DNA from: an uncultured Ignavibacteria bacterium
GTDB lineage: Bacteria; Bacteroidota; Ignavibacteria; Tepidaquicellales; Tepidaquicellaceae
Assembly: GCA_937974175.1 (NCBI GenBank)
Contig: CALJIG010000075.1
Coordinates: forward strand, 1-64,000
DNA length: 64,000 bases
Reading direction: 5' to 3'
Shown: piece by piece, positions 18,247 through 26,007 of the stretch
How positions within the stretch are numbered: position 1 is the first letter of the stretch
How the letters are laid out: each line of letters starts with the position of its first letter
Notes under the pieces: generated by a model
The model's input: the letters and a program-made list of their open reading frames with translations, nothing else
Told to the model about the DNA's origin: nothing
Database searches by the model: none
Program-made: the position numbers and the translations under genes

Positions 18247-18891
18247 ATGGAATCCGATTTAGATATTATCAGAAATATTCAAAACGGCGATTCCAATTCT
18301 TTTGCAGAATTAGTAAGCAGATATAAAGATAAAGCATTTTCTTTAGCAATTAAGATTTTAAAAAACGAAGATGATGCTGAAGATTGCCTGCAGGATGCGT
18401 TTATAAAATTATTCAGATCAATTAAACAGAATCAGTTTGAAGAGCGCTCAAAGTTCTCTACTTATTTTTACAGCATAGTTTACAATACAGCGATTGACCA
18501 CTATAAAAAAATAAAATCAAAAACACTAAGTCTTATTTCAATTGATGTTAATGACGATAATTTCAGAGAGGGCGATGAGTTTAATACAACCTATGAATCA
18601 AAGATAGATAAGGAGCTTTATTCAGAAGGAATGGGAACAGATACGGCAAAGCAGCTGAACGCAAATGAGATACAGAATATAATAGGAGCGTTTGTTGATT
18701 CAATTCCTCAGCAGTACTCAATTATTCTGAATATGTTTTTTATAAACGATATGAGCCACGATGAAATAAGTAAAACACTTAATCTGCCTTTGGGAACAGT
18801 GAAGAACAGGATATTCCGAGCGAAGGAAGCTTTGAAGAAAATGATTTTAAAGCATTACAACGAAGAAGAGCTGGAAGGATATCTGGCTTAG
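18247..18891 (+). CDS. Sigma-70 family (ECF-type) RNA polymerase sigma factor
   Basis: A sigma factor with region 2 (FAELVSRYKDKAFSLAIKIL, then DDAEDCLQDAFIKLFRSI) and region 4 (QYSIILNMFFINDMSHDEISKTLNLPLGTVKNRIFRAKEALKK). The linker between them is longer than usual (about 45 residues, acidic). The frame is open from an ATG at 18100. However, the extra 49 residues have no sigma-factor character and the core begins exactly at MESDLDIIRNIQNGD (ATG at 18247), so I use that. It follows the DUF4097 lipoprotein and precedes a two-helix membrane protein that could be its anti-sigma factor. Confidence 0.85.
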   Translation: MESDLDIIRNIQNGDSNSFAELVSRYKDKAFSLAIKILKNEDDAEDCLQDAFIKLFRSIKQNQFEERSKFSTYFYSIVYNTAIDHYKKIKSKTLSLISIDVNDDNFREGDEFNTTYESKIDKELYSEGMGTDTAKQLNANEIQNIIGAFVDSIPQQYSIILNMFFINDMSHDEISKTLNLPLGTVKNRIFRAKEALKKMILKHYNEEELEGYLA

Positions 18892-18936
18892 ATGTTTTTA
18901 TTTGATACAAAAATATTTATTTTGAAGAAGATATAA

Positions 18937-19347
18937 ATGGAAAATAAACTCGATAATATTGTTGAAAACTCCCTGAGAGAATCGCTGCTGAAAAAGCCGC
19001 ATAGTGATTTTGCAAAGAATCTTATGCTGAAGATTTCTCTTGAAGAAGAATTTGCAAAGCAGGATAAAAAAACTGAAAAGTTTGCAGTGAAAATTATTTT
19101 ATCCATATCTGCTTTTTTTATAGGAACGATTGCGATGATAGCATACTACTTGTTCAAAAATCCTGATTACACCGAGAATGCAGATTCTCTCACTGAAAAA
19201 ACGAATTCGTGGCTGGAAGTATATAGCTTTAAGCTGTTTAATATATTCGGATTGAACGGGACAAGCTCCGTAATCTTGGCATTATCGATAGTAATTATTG
19301 CAACACTTTTTCTTACAGCAGATAGATTTATTCTCAAGAAAAAATAA
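18937..19347 (+). CDS. Two-helix membrane protein, possible anti-sigma factor
   Basis: A 136-residue protein: a soluble acidic/basic N-terminal part (about 1-48) with SLRESLLKKPHSDFAKNLMLKI, a transmembrane helix (about 50-70), a periplasmic loop (70-100) and a second helix (about 103-125). It follows the sigma factor by 45 bases. The N-terminal 'P..FT/AK.LM.KI' type segment resembles anti-sigma proteins of Bacteroidota, but the zinc-binding HxxxCxxC motif of classical anti-sigma domains is missing. An anti-sigma role is an inference from position and topology. Confidence 0.55.
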   Translation: MENKLDNIVENSLRESLLKKPHSDFAKNLMLKISLEEEFAKQDKKTEKFAVKIILSISAFFIGTIAMIAYYLFKNPDYTENADSLTEKTNSWLEVYSFKLFNIFGLNGTSSVILALSIVIIATLFLTADRFILKKK

Positions 19348-19376
19348 GATTTCAATATAAAATTTTTGTAATAAAG

Positions 19377-19416
19377 AAAGCCCTTCCGGATAACATCCGA
19401 AAGGGCTTTGTGTTTT
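19377..19416. terminator. Bidirectional terminator between the sigma operon and the porin gene
   Basis: A 15-bp stem with one mismatch (AAAGCCCTTCCGGAT / ATCCGAAAGGGCTTT), a 3-base loop and a T-rich run on the plus strand; the minus strand also runs into T/A-rich sequence. It lies 30 bases after the two-helix gene and 16-23 bases past the end of the convergent porin gene. Confidence 0.85.
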
Positions 19417-19431
19417 TATATTGTAAGTATG

Positions 19432-20685
19432 TTACAAATTTGTTGTAATCATTATGTAGCTCCAGAAAGCCGCATCTTCTCTTGCACCGTTCACAGTATT
19501 AAAATTTCTTTTCATAATATCTCCCGGGAGAAAAATACTTCCGCCCCATGTAACAGCAACTTCCTTTAAGAACTGATACTTTAAAGTTAAATCAAATTCC
19601 TGCCCGAAGCTGTTTTCATCGGCAGAATTTTTTTTATTCGACATAAAATAATGCCCCATCAATGAAGCTGTAAGCGGAATTTTCTCTGAATTATAATTTA
19701 TACTCAGGTATAAATCATTCAATCCCAAGTTTTTTGTATCGCCGGGAATATTTAAAAAATAATCCATGTATCCGTAAAATTTATGATTAGTTGCAAACGG
19801 TGTGGCGAATGTATTGTTATTTGAAAAATCAGTTGCTGAGTTGCCTGATAAAATATCTGCACCCAGGCCGGCTTTAAAAACTTTGCTTCCATAATTAACT
19901 TGCAGCGAGAGCAAATATGCAGCTACATCGGTACTCGAAAGTTTTCCAAACTGATAGGCTCCTTCAAAGACTGTCGAAAACAAATCATAATTTCCTCTAT
20001 GGTTTAATCCGAGTGTCATTCTGGAAATATCATTATTTGTCCCATCTGATTTTTTTCTGTTAATTTCATAATATCCGAATACATCAAATGTATTTTTCTC
20101 GCCTGATTTTATATTTGACCACAAGCCGTACAATGAAGAACTAGAATCAGTGCCGGAAGGATAAGGATAATTTGCTGCGTTTCCGCTTGCAATGTATGGA
20201 ACAGAATTCTTTGTTGTGATTGCAAACAAATCCGTTTTGTTCTCTTTTCCGAATCTCATTCTTGCACCATCGAATGAACGCCCAACGTAATTCCATCCTA
20301 ATGCCCCTATGAATCTTTCCGTGCCGTAACTCATTTCAAATCTTCCTGCCTGAACTGATATGGGTGCATCTACAAAATTCTTGAACCATACATATCCCTG
20401 ATGCAAATCTATATTTCTAGAGTTAGCAGTTAAAGATACTTCTTCACCAAAGACTCGTGAATCCTGTACCTCTACATAAAAATTAAATTTATCAGTGATA
20501 TTTTTCTCAACGTATAATCTGCTGCGCAAGCTGGTAAATATCGGAGGATATGTTTTGTTTGAAAAATCCCTGCCGTCAAGTTCTGTTCTTAACTGTATTT
20601 GTCCGCCTATTTTCCAGTCTTTATCCTGTGAATATGTGCTGATTGCTGATAGTAAAAATGCAATTATTATAAATGTTTTTTTCAT
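19432..20685 (-). CDS. Alginate-export-type outer-membrane porin
   Basis: A 417-residue protein with a signal peptide (cleaved near STYSQ-D) and alternating amphipathic strands of a 16-18 strand barrel. KIGGQIQLRTELDGRDFSN, 'SRLYVEKNITDKFNFYVEVQDSRVFGEE' in part, and 'QAGRFEMSYGTERFIGALGWNYVGRSFDG' in part match the alginate_exp domain family. The C-terminal residue pattern is typical of barrels. It is 31 bases downstream of nrfA on the same strand. It may therefore form the outer-membrane pore for nitrite, nitrate or ammonium of the ammonification system; the family name does not imply alginate as the real substrate. Confidence 0.75.
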   Translation of the reverse strand: MKKTFIIIAFLLSAISTYSQDKDWKIGGQIQLRTELDGRDFSNKTYPPIFTSLRSRLYVEKNITDKFNFYVEVQDSRVFGEEVSLTANSRNIDLHQGYVWFKNFVDAPISVQAGRFEMSYGTERFIGALGWNYVGRSFDGARMRFGKENKTDLFAITTKNSVPYIASGNAANYPYPSGTDSSSSLYGLWSNIKSGEKNTFDVFGYYEINRKKSDGTNNDISRMTLGLNHRGNYDLFSTVFEGAYQFGKLSSTDVAAYLLSLQVNYGSKVFKAGLGADILSGNSATDFSNNNTFATPFATNHKFYGYMDYFLNIPGDTKNLGLNDLYLSINYNSEKIPLTASLMGHYFMSNKKNSADENSFGQEFDLTLKYQFLKEVAVTWGGSIFLPGDIMKRNFNTVNGAREDAAFWSYIMITTNL

Positions 20686-20716
20686 GGGGTTATATTTTAT
20701 TTCTTTTAAGTAAACT

Positions 20717-22207
20717 CTATTTATTTTTCATATCGTAATTGACCTTGCTCCCTCTTTCTTCGGCGGTTCTATCCCATACAGGAACTTCGTTTGTGAGGAA
20801 CTCAGCTTTTTTTCTTTTAAGCTCTTCCATATCAAGCCCGATATATATCTGAGCTTTTTCCTTAGTTGTAATATCCGGAATCTGAACAGGCACTTTTACT
20901 CCAAGACTTATCAGTACACTCGTTAAAAGCATTCGGGCTTCTTCAGATTTTTGAACAGCATTTCCTAATATTCGAGCGCATTCAAGCGGCGCATGAAAGC
21001 TTCCGCCATGGCTTGCAGCAACAAAGTCCCATCTCCACTGAGCATTTCTTATTAATTTTAATATGGGTTTCATCTGTTCTTCGGTCGCTCCGTTATCCCA
21101 CGCAGTCTTTGCTTCTATGTGTACTTTCACAAGTGATTTAGTAGCTAAATCCGAAAGCTCAAGTACTTTATCCTGTCTGTCGTAAACATTTTTTCTTAAA
21201 TTATCTTCGCTTTCCCTGTGGCATACCTGACATGAGTTTGAAATATTGTTTAACGGACTCTGAATTTTATGGTCAGTGAATTTCACTCCGCCGTCACTCT
21301 TGTAAGGCATGTGACACTCAGCGCAGGAAACACCTCTTTCATTATGAATACCCATTTTGAATAATTCATAATCAGGATGCTGAGCTTTTACTATAGGAGT
21401 TTTGCTTAAGGCATGAACAAAATCAACGTGTCCGACTTCGTCATAATATTTTTCCATATCTTCAACTGTAAATCCTTTATCCCATGGGAATGTTAAATAC
21501 TTTTCTGTCTTTCCTTTGAAATAATATTCTACATGGCATTGCGCGCAGACAAGCGAACGCATTTCCTGATGTGTTGAATTTTTTATATCTTTGCCCTGTC
21601 TCTCAAAAGCCTCAATCAAAGCCGGACGTGTGATTCTTAAGTTCATTGTTTTAGGGTCATGGCAGTCCTGGCATCCTATAGGATTTACAATTTCAGAGCC
21701 TAGATCTTTCCACTGTGATTTATAAAACTCTCCTGCGCCTTTTTGATTTATTACTCGGGGAACGTCAGTACTTTTGCAAGCCCAGCAGGTAGCCGGTTGA
21801 GGAACGTCAGTTCTTAATGTTTTGCGGATATCTCTTATAGCATAATAATGTCCTCTACCCTGATTGTAATCCCTTGAGAAGGCATAGCCTGCCCACAGCA
21901 CAACTAAGTCAGGATATTTTTCAAGCATATCAATGTTTTTCGAGCCGCCATGTTTACTTGCGAATGAAGTATCCAGAGTTGAGAGATACGTTTCATATTC
22001 TCTGGGATAATTTTCTCCCCACTTCTCATTATTAGGCTCCCAGTCAGAAATGGGTTTTACATTCTGAATTATTTGATTGGACTCCTGTCTCCTTTCAATT
22101 ATGCTGCTGCCTAGGACTCCAAGTCCAAAAACAACAAGTATAGTAACAACGTAAAGCGCCCATCCAACCCAGGGTCTTTCTTTTACCAATTCGGAGATTT
22201 TTTTCAT
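20717..22207 (-). CDS. nrfA: Cytochrome c nitrite reductase catalytic subunit NrfA
   Basis: A 496-residue pentahaem cytochrome c552 that reduces nitrite to ammonium with six electrons on the periplasmic side. Haem 1 uses the special CxxCK motif (CWACK, 141-145), whose lysine is the distal-free active-site ligand. The other four are CQDCH (179-183), CAQCH (221-225), CAECH (295-299) and CQVCH (326-330). An uncleaved N-terminal helix (about 14-36) may anchor it. Length and haem count are normal for NrfA. It follows nrfH by 43 bases, the NrfHA order of epsilon- and deltaproteobacteria and Bacteroidota, with electrons from the menaquinol pool via NrfH. Confidence 0.95.
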   Translation of the reverse strand: MKKISELVKERPWVGWALYVVTILVVFGLGVLGSSIIERRQESNQIIQNVKPISDWEPNNEKWGENYPREYETYLSTLDTSFASKHGGSKNIDMLEKYPDLVVLWAGYAFSRDYNQGRGHYYAIRDIRKTLRTDVPQPATCWACKSTDVPRVINQKGAGEFYKSQWKDLGSEIVNPIGCQDCHDPKTMNLRITRPALIEAFERQGKDIKNSTHQEMRSLVCAQCHVEYYFKGKTEKYLTFPWDKGFTVEDMEKYYDEVGHVDFVHALSKTPIVKAQHPDYELFKMGIHNERGVSCAECHMPYKSDGGVKFTDHKIQSPLNNISNSCQVCHRESEDNLRKNVYDRQDKVLELSDLATKSLVKVHIEAKTAWDNGATEEQMKPILKLIRNAQWRWDFVAASHGGSFHAPLECARILGNAVQKSEEARMLLTSVLISLGVKVPVQIPDITTKEKAQIYIGLDMEELKRKKAEFLTNEVPVWDRTAEERGSKVNYDMKNK

Positions 22208-22250
22208 AACAATTTTATTTGATTAAACTTTTTGATTCTATTTTCTAAAT

Positions 22251-22799
22251 CTATTTAATAAGCGGCGATAATTTCGGAACTCTTGCATTCGGGAATGAAC
22301 TTAAACTGCTCACTGTTCCGTGCGGAGTTTCTTCATGGCATTTCCAGCAGTATTCATCTTTATAATTTTTATGAAGGCTTGTCTGTGATACCAGACTTGA
22401 GTGGCATCTTATGCAGTTGTCCTGTACAACATCTTTACCTGCCTGCTTTATTTTTATTACTTCTTCCTCTAATCTTAAAGTAAAAATTGTAGAGTGACGT
22501 AAGCCGTCTGTTGCCTTGAATAAATATTTATTGAATACGTTGTTATGTGGGACATGGCAATCGTTGCAGTTTGTAACTCTTGCATGCGAGCTGTTCTGCC
22601 ACGAGGCATACTGCGGAAACATTACGTGGCAGTTAACACAGGTTTCGGGATTATCGGAAAGATATGAAGCGGCATTTCCTATGTAAAAAATCCATAATAA
22701 AAAAGCTGTCAGCACTCCGGAAATTACAATGACGGGGACTTTCCATTTTTTAGGAGGAGAAGTAAGATCGACGAATTTATTAAATTTGTTCTTAAGCAT
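22251..22799 (-). CDS. nrfH: Cytochrome c nitrite reductase small subunit NrfH
   Basis: A 182-residue membrane-anchored tetrahaem cytochrome of the NapC/NirT family. One transmembrane helix (about 21-42) is followed by four haem motifs: CVNCH (54-58), CNDCH (78-82), CIRCH (129-133) and CWKCH (151-155). The first motif continues as HVMFPQYASW, where the Met is the unusual NrfH haem-1 ligand region. NrfH takes electrons from menaquinol and passes them to NrfA. It heads nrfH-nrfA-porin, and a perfect TTGAC-N4-GTCAA palindrome lies just upstream. Confidence 0.93.
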   Translation of the reverse strand: MLKNKFNKFVDLTSPPKKWKVPVIVISGVLTAFLLWIFYIGNAASYLSDNPETCVNCHVMFPQYASWQNSSHARVTNCNDCHVPHNNVFNKYLFKATDGLRHSTIFTLRLEEEVIKIKQAGKDVVQDNCIRCHSSLVSQTSLHKNYKDEYCWKCHEETPHGTVSSLSSFPNARVPKLSPLIK

Positions 22800-22834
22800 C
22801 AGTATAAAATTATTAAAAATAACTTTAGGATGTA

Positions 22835-22848
22835 TTGACTTAAGTCAA
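22835..22848. promoter_or_regulatory. CRP/FNR-family operator upstream of nrfH
   Basis: TTGACTTAAGTCAA is a perfect 14-bp palindrome of the TTGA-N6-TCAA class bound by FNR/Dnr/FixK-like regulators. Its centre is about 42 bases upstream of the nrfH start codon. This fits anaerobic or nitric-oxide/nitrite-dependent activation of nrfHA. The regulator gene is not in this window. Confidence 0.65.
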
Positions 22849-22888
22849 TTTTTCAAAAAATCTTATTGTATTTTTAGGTTAAATATAT

Positions 22889-25090
22889 TTATTGTTGTAT
22901 TGAGATGGTGTTTTCATTCATCAATAGTTTGCCAAGTTTGAATTCAAAAACAGTTTTTGTACCCTTGATTAAAGGGTTGTAGGATTCAATCATATAATCA
23001 GCAATCGAAGCCGGAATTGCAATACCTCCGATTTTGCACCTTTCCAGGTTGAATGTAAGATTAGAGTTCTGATTTTGAAGAAGACTTAAAACAATTTCAA
23101 ATTCAGAGCTGATTTTATTGCTTTGTCCGGTGATTTTTATTCTGTTATCATTTAATGAAATATTGGAAACGGTTATTTTTTTGCCGGATGATTCTTCGAT
23201 GTATGATTTTAAATCAGAAGGATGGATCTCAAATGAAATAAGCTTAATTTTTTTAAGAGTGAGAATTTCAAATTTATCTGCCGCCATTAAGTTGTTAACG
23301 CAATATTCTAAATCAACTAACTCAAGCTCAAAGTTCTCTGCAGGTATTCCGATGCTGCTTTCATCTTTTGAATTGATGTAATCAAAACCGCGGAAAATTA
23401 TTTTATCCACTTTAGATTTCTTCGAGATAATCTTTAGGGATTTAATTTTTCCGTTAATAGCGCGGATTGAATCTTCAAAAACGATTTTGCAAATGGGAAC
23501 GCTATCCGATTTTATATATTTCCTGAAAAACTTCCCTGCCGACTTCTCTACTTTATCTTTCAGCGAATCTATTGTAATATCTTCAGCAATTTTCTGCCGT
23601 ATTCTATGTAATAAAATTTGTTCTCCGTTATTCAGATCAAATTTTTTAAACTCTTCAAAAGTACGTGAATATTTATTCTCAATTAAACTCCCTGTATTTG
23701 TTTTAAAGCTATTGCTATCATTCAATTGTTTTTTTATCTCTATAACGTAATCCGAGAAAAACGGGAAACCTTCCGCACCTAAAATATTTATCTGCGCATT
23801 GTTAAGTTTTGCATAATACCGCAGTGTTGAAGAATTAAAATTTTCCTTTTCAGAAAGTATTCGCAGATTTATTTTCTGTCTTCCCTTCGCCTTCATATCA
23901 TCTGAAATAATTTTTATTACCTCAGCATTTTTCCAATTGGATTTATCAGGAGTAACGTTGTTTAGTAACGGAGTTTCAATTACAGGCAGAGCGAAGTTTA
24001 TCCCGGGATTTATAAATGAGAAGAATATAAAATTTGCCAACGCAATGCCTGTAAATATTTTTACAAATAAATTTCTTCTCTGCGGTTCATTTTCCCCGTG
24101 AAAAAGCATTCCTGCAAATAAAACACTTGTAGGAATTAACAAAGCGATAGAAAATCTCGGCAGCTTAAAATTTATAATTGTTATTAAAACATAACTGCCG
24201 AGCAGCCAGTAAAGCGGAAGCCTTCTTTTTAAGAAAAAACTGTTTTTGAAGAAAAGAAAAATCCCGATAATAAATAATATTGAAATGATTAAAGAAACCT
24301 GTCCCGGAATTATTTTAAAATAATAAAACACGTTTTCTAAAAAAGATAAATCACCACGTTCAAGCTCGTTTAATCTGTTTGAAAAAACTGAAATTATATT
24401 GCGCAGATACCACGGCAGAGATATAATAAGCCCGACGAATATACTTAAGAAAAAATTTATAACAATTCTGAATTTTTTTGTTGCAAGGGAGTAGCCTTCC
24501 CAAAGTAAAAAAAGCATGGGAGTAATTACAAATATAATGAATGTCCATTTTGTCAGCATTCCAAGCCCGAACATAATTCCAAATTTAATACAATTATTTC
24601 TGCTTGAAAAATCGTTCGTTCGGATTAACGAATACACTGCTGCAGCAACCATTGCAGCCAGAGGAAGGTCGAGCATATAATCCCTCGAGTACTCACTGAT
24701 AATCGGAAACATCGCTATACAAAAGGCAGCGAAAATTCCCGCGTCGGGGTTATAAATTCTTTTGCCTATTTGATAAACGGAGCATATTAAAAGAACTAGA
24801 AAAAAAGTCATCTCTAAAAATCCTGCAAAGTCATTTAACCCGAAGATTGCATGAAAAGGAATCGATGCCCAGTAAACCAGGGGTGGATAATACCATGAAA
24901 CATCTATAAGGTTTTTTATTAACGAAGAAAAACCCTGTGAGTTATTAAGAGTTTTGTATGTATCAAGACTGTAAGAAAGGTGGTCGGCGGAATCCCAGTG
25001 CAGCGGGCGGTGGCCAAGAAAATACCATAGCAGATTGCCAGCTATCAAAAAGATAATCAAAAACAGTAAATATCGCTCGGATTTGTTCAT
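22889..25090 (-). CDS. GT39-like membrane glycosyltransferase with C-terminal lipid-binding-like domain
   Basis: A 733-residue protein. Residues 1-370 hold about ten transmembrane helices with the GT-C pattern of dolichyl-phosphate-mannose mannosyltransferases: first loop HWDSADHLSY (D33), then SWYYPPLVYW and EYSRDYMLDLPLAAMVA. The enzyme should transfer a sugar from a lipid-phosphate donor on the outer face of the inner membrane. Residues about 370-500 are a periplasmic domain. Residues about 515-733 look like a DUF2993/LmeA-type beta-rich lipid-binding domain (repeated I.IK.LK strands, ending IPASIADYMIESYNPLIKG and LGKLL). That second assignment is tentative. The gene follows nrfH on the same strand with no shared function. 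Confidence 0.7.
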   Translation of the reverse strand: MNKSERYLLFLIIFLIAGNLLWYFLGHRPLHWDSADHLSYSLDTYKTLNNSQGFSSLIKNLIDVSWYYPPLVYWASIPFHAIFGLNDFAGFLEMTFFLVLLICSVYQIGKRIYNPDAGIFAAFCIAMFPIISEYSRDYMLDLPLAAMVAAAVYSLIRTNDFSSRNNCIKFGIMFGLGMLTKWTFIIFVITPMLFLLWEGYSLATKKFRIVINFFLSIFVGLIISLPWYLRNIISVFSNRLNELERGDLSFLENVFYYFKIIPGQVSLIISILFIIGIFLFFKNSFFLKRRLPLYWLLGSYVLITIINFKLPRFSIALLIPTSVLFAGMLFHGENEPQRRNLFVKIFTGIALANFIFFSFINPGINFALPVIETPLLNNVTPDKSNWKNAEVIKIISDDMKAKGRQKINLRILSEKENFNSSTLRYYAKLNNAQINILGAEGFPFFSDYVIEIKKQLNDSNSFKTNTGSLIENKYSRTFEEFKKFDLNNGEQILLHRIRQKIAEDITIDSLKDKVEKSAGKFFRKYIKSDSVPICKIVFEDSIRAINGKIKSLKIISKKSKVDKIIFRGFDYINSKDESSIGIPAENFELELVDLEYCVNNLMAADKFEILTLKKIKLISFEIHPSDLKSYIEESSGKKITVSNISLNDNRIKITGQSNKISSEFEIVLSLLQNQNSNLTFNLERCKIGGIAIPASIADYMIESYNPLIKGTKTVFEFKLGKLLMNENTISIQQ

Positions 25091-25150
25091 TTTTTCAAAT
25101 TAAAAATATTAAACGTTATAAACTACCCAAAGATTTTTTGTTTTATTTCT

Positions 25151-25267
25151 TTAACCACCGAGAATACAGAGTGTGATCACAGATTGCACAGAGAAAAGAA
25201 ATATTAATTAATAAAAACATAAAAACTTTGTGTTCTCTGTGCTCAAAATCTGTGTTCTCTGTGGTTA
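25151..25267. repeat. TTAACCAC-type inverted repeat (hairpin element)
   Basis: Left arm TTAACCACCGAGAATACAGA (from 25151) and right arm ending TCTGTGTTCTCTGTGGTTAA (25248-25267) are imperfect inverted copies with 18 of 20 matching. A second inner pair (CACAGAGAA / TTCTCTGTG) makes a long hairpin around an AT-rich centre. Such 'accacagagaacacagag' elements are widespread intergenic repeats in environmental bacteria. It fills most of the 251-base gap between the GT39-like gene and the divergent sigma factor gene. Confidence 0.75.
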
Positions 25268-25341
25268 AGTTTTTAGTTTGAGATTATCCGTTTGTAAATT
25301 GAAATTCGTTAATAATAGAGGTAATTTCTGTATTTTCATAG

Positions 25342-25953
25342 ATGAGCAATCCCGGAGCTTCCGAAAATATATCAAAAACAAAAAGTGACGATAACATTTT
25401 AATTAATAAAGCTCTTGCAGGCGATCAAACCGCCTACGAGAAGCTTATGAAAAAATATTATCAGCTTATTTATAATCTTATCTTCCGAATGATTTCGCGG
25501 AAAGAAGACGTTGAGGATTTGACTCAGGAAGCATTTATAAAAGCATTCAACTCACTTCATAATTTTGACAGGCAGTTTGCATTTTCAACATGGTTGTTTA
25601 AAATCGCTACGAACAATGCAATCGATTATCTCCGCAAGAAAAAATTAAATACGTTTTCTATAGATAGAGAAATTGAATCGGAAGAAAGTGATTTTAAATT
25701 TGAGATTCCTGATAATGAAAACAAACCTGACCGTGTAATAATAGAAGACGAAAGAAAAAAAATTCTTGATGAAGCGATTGAGTCACTACCTCCGAAATAT
25801 AAAGAGGTGATTTTGTTAAGGCATAAGATGGATAAAGAGTACGAGGAAATTGCAAAAGAATTAAAACTCCCGCTGGGAACAGTGAAAGCCCATATCTTCA
25901 GAGGAAGAGAACTCCTCAATAAATATCTGAAAGACAAAATTAAAAATTATTAA
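25342..25953 (+). CDS. Sigma-70 family (ECF-type) RNA polymerase sigma factor
   Basis: A 203-residue sigma factor of RpoE/SigW type. Region 2 is YEKLMKKYYQLIYNLIFRMI then EDVEDLTQEAFIKAFNSLHNF and 'FSTWLFKIATNNAIDYLRKKK'. Region 4 is ESLPPKYKEVILLRHKMDKEY then EEIAKELKLPLGTVKAHIFRGRELL. Length and spacing are normal. It recruits RNA polymerase to a special promoter class, probably for envelope stress or growth. No anti-sigma gene is adjacent; mutS follows 54 bases downstream on the same strand, but whether they are co-transcribed is not clear. Confidence 0.88.
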   Translation: MSNPGASENISKTKSDDNILINKALAGDQTAYEKLMKKYYQLIYNLIFRMISRKEDVEDLTQEAFIKAFNSLHNFDRQFAFSTWLFKIATNNAIDYLRKKKLNTFSIDREIESEESDFKFEIPDNENKPDRVIIEDERKKILDEAIESLPPKYKEVILLRHKMDKEYEEIAKELKLPLGTVKAHIFRGRELLNKYLKDKIKNY

Positions 25954-26007
25954 TTTTATCTTCTCTGAAACATTCCTTCAATGAATAAGATTAACAGTAA
26001 AAGATAA

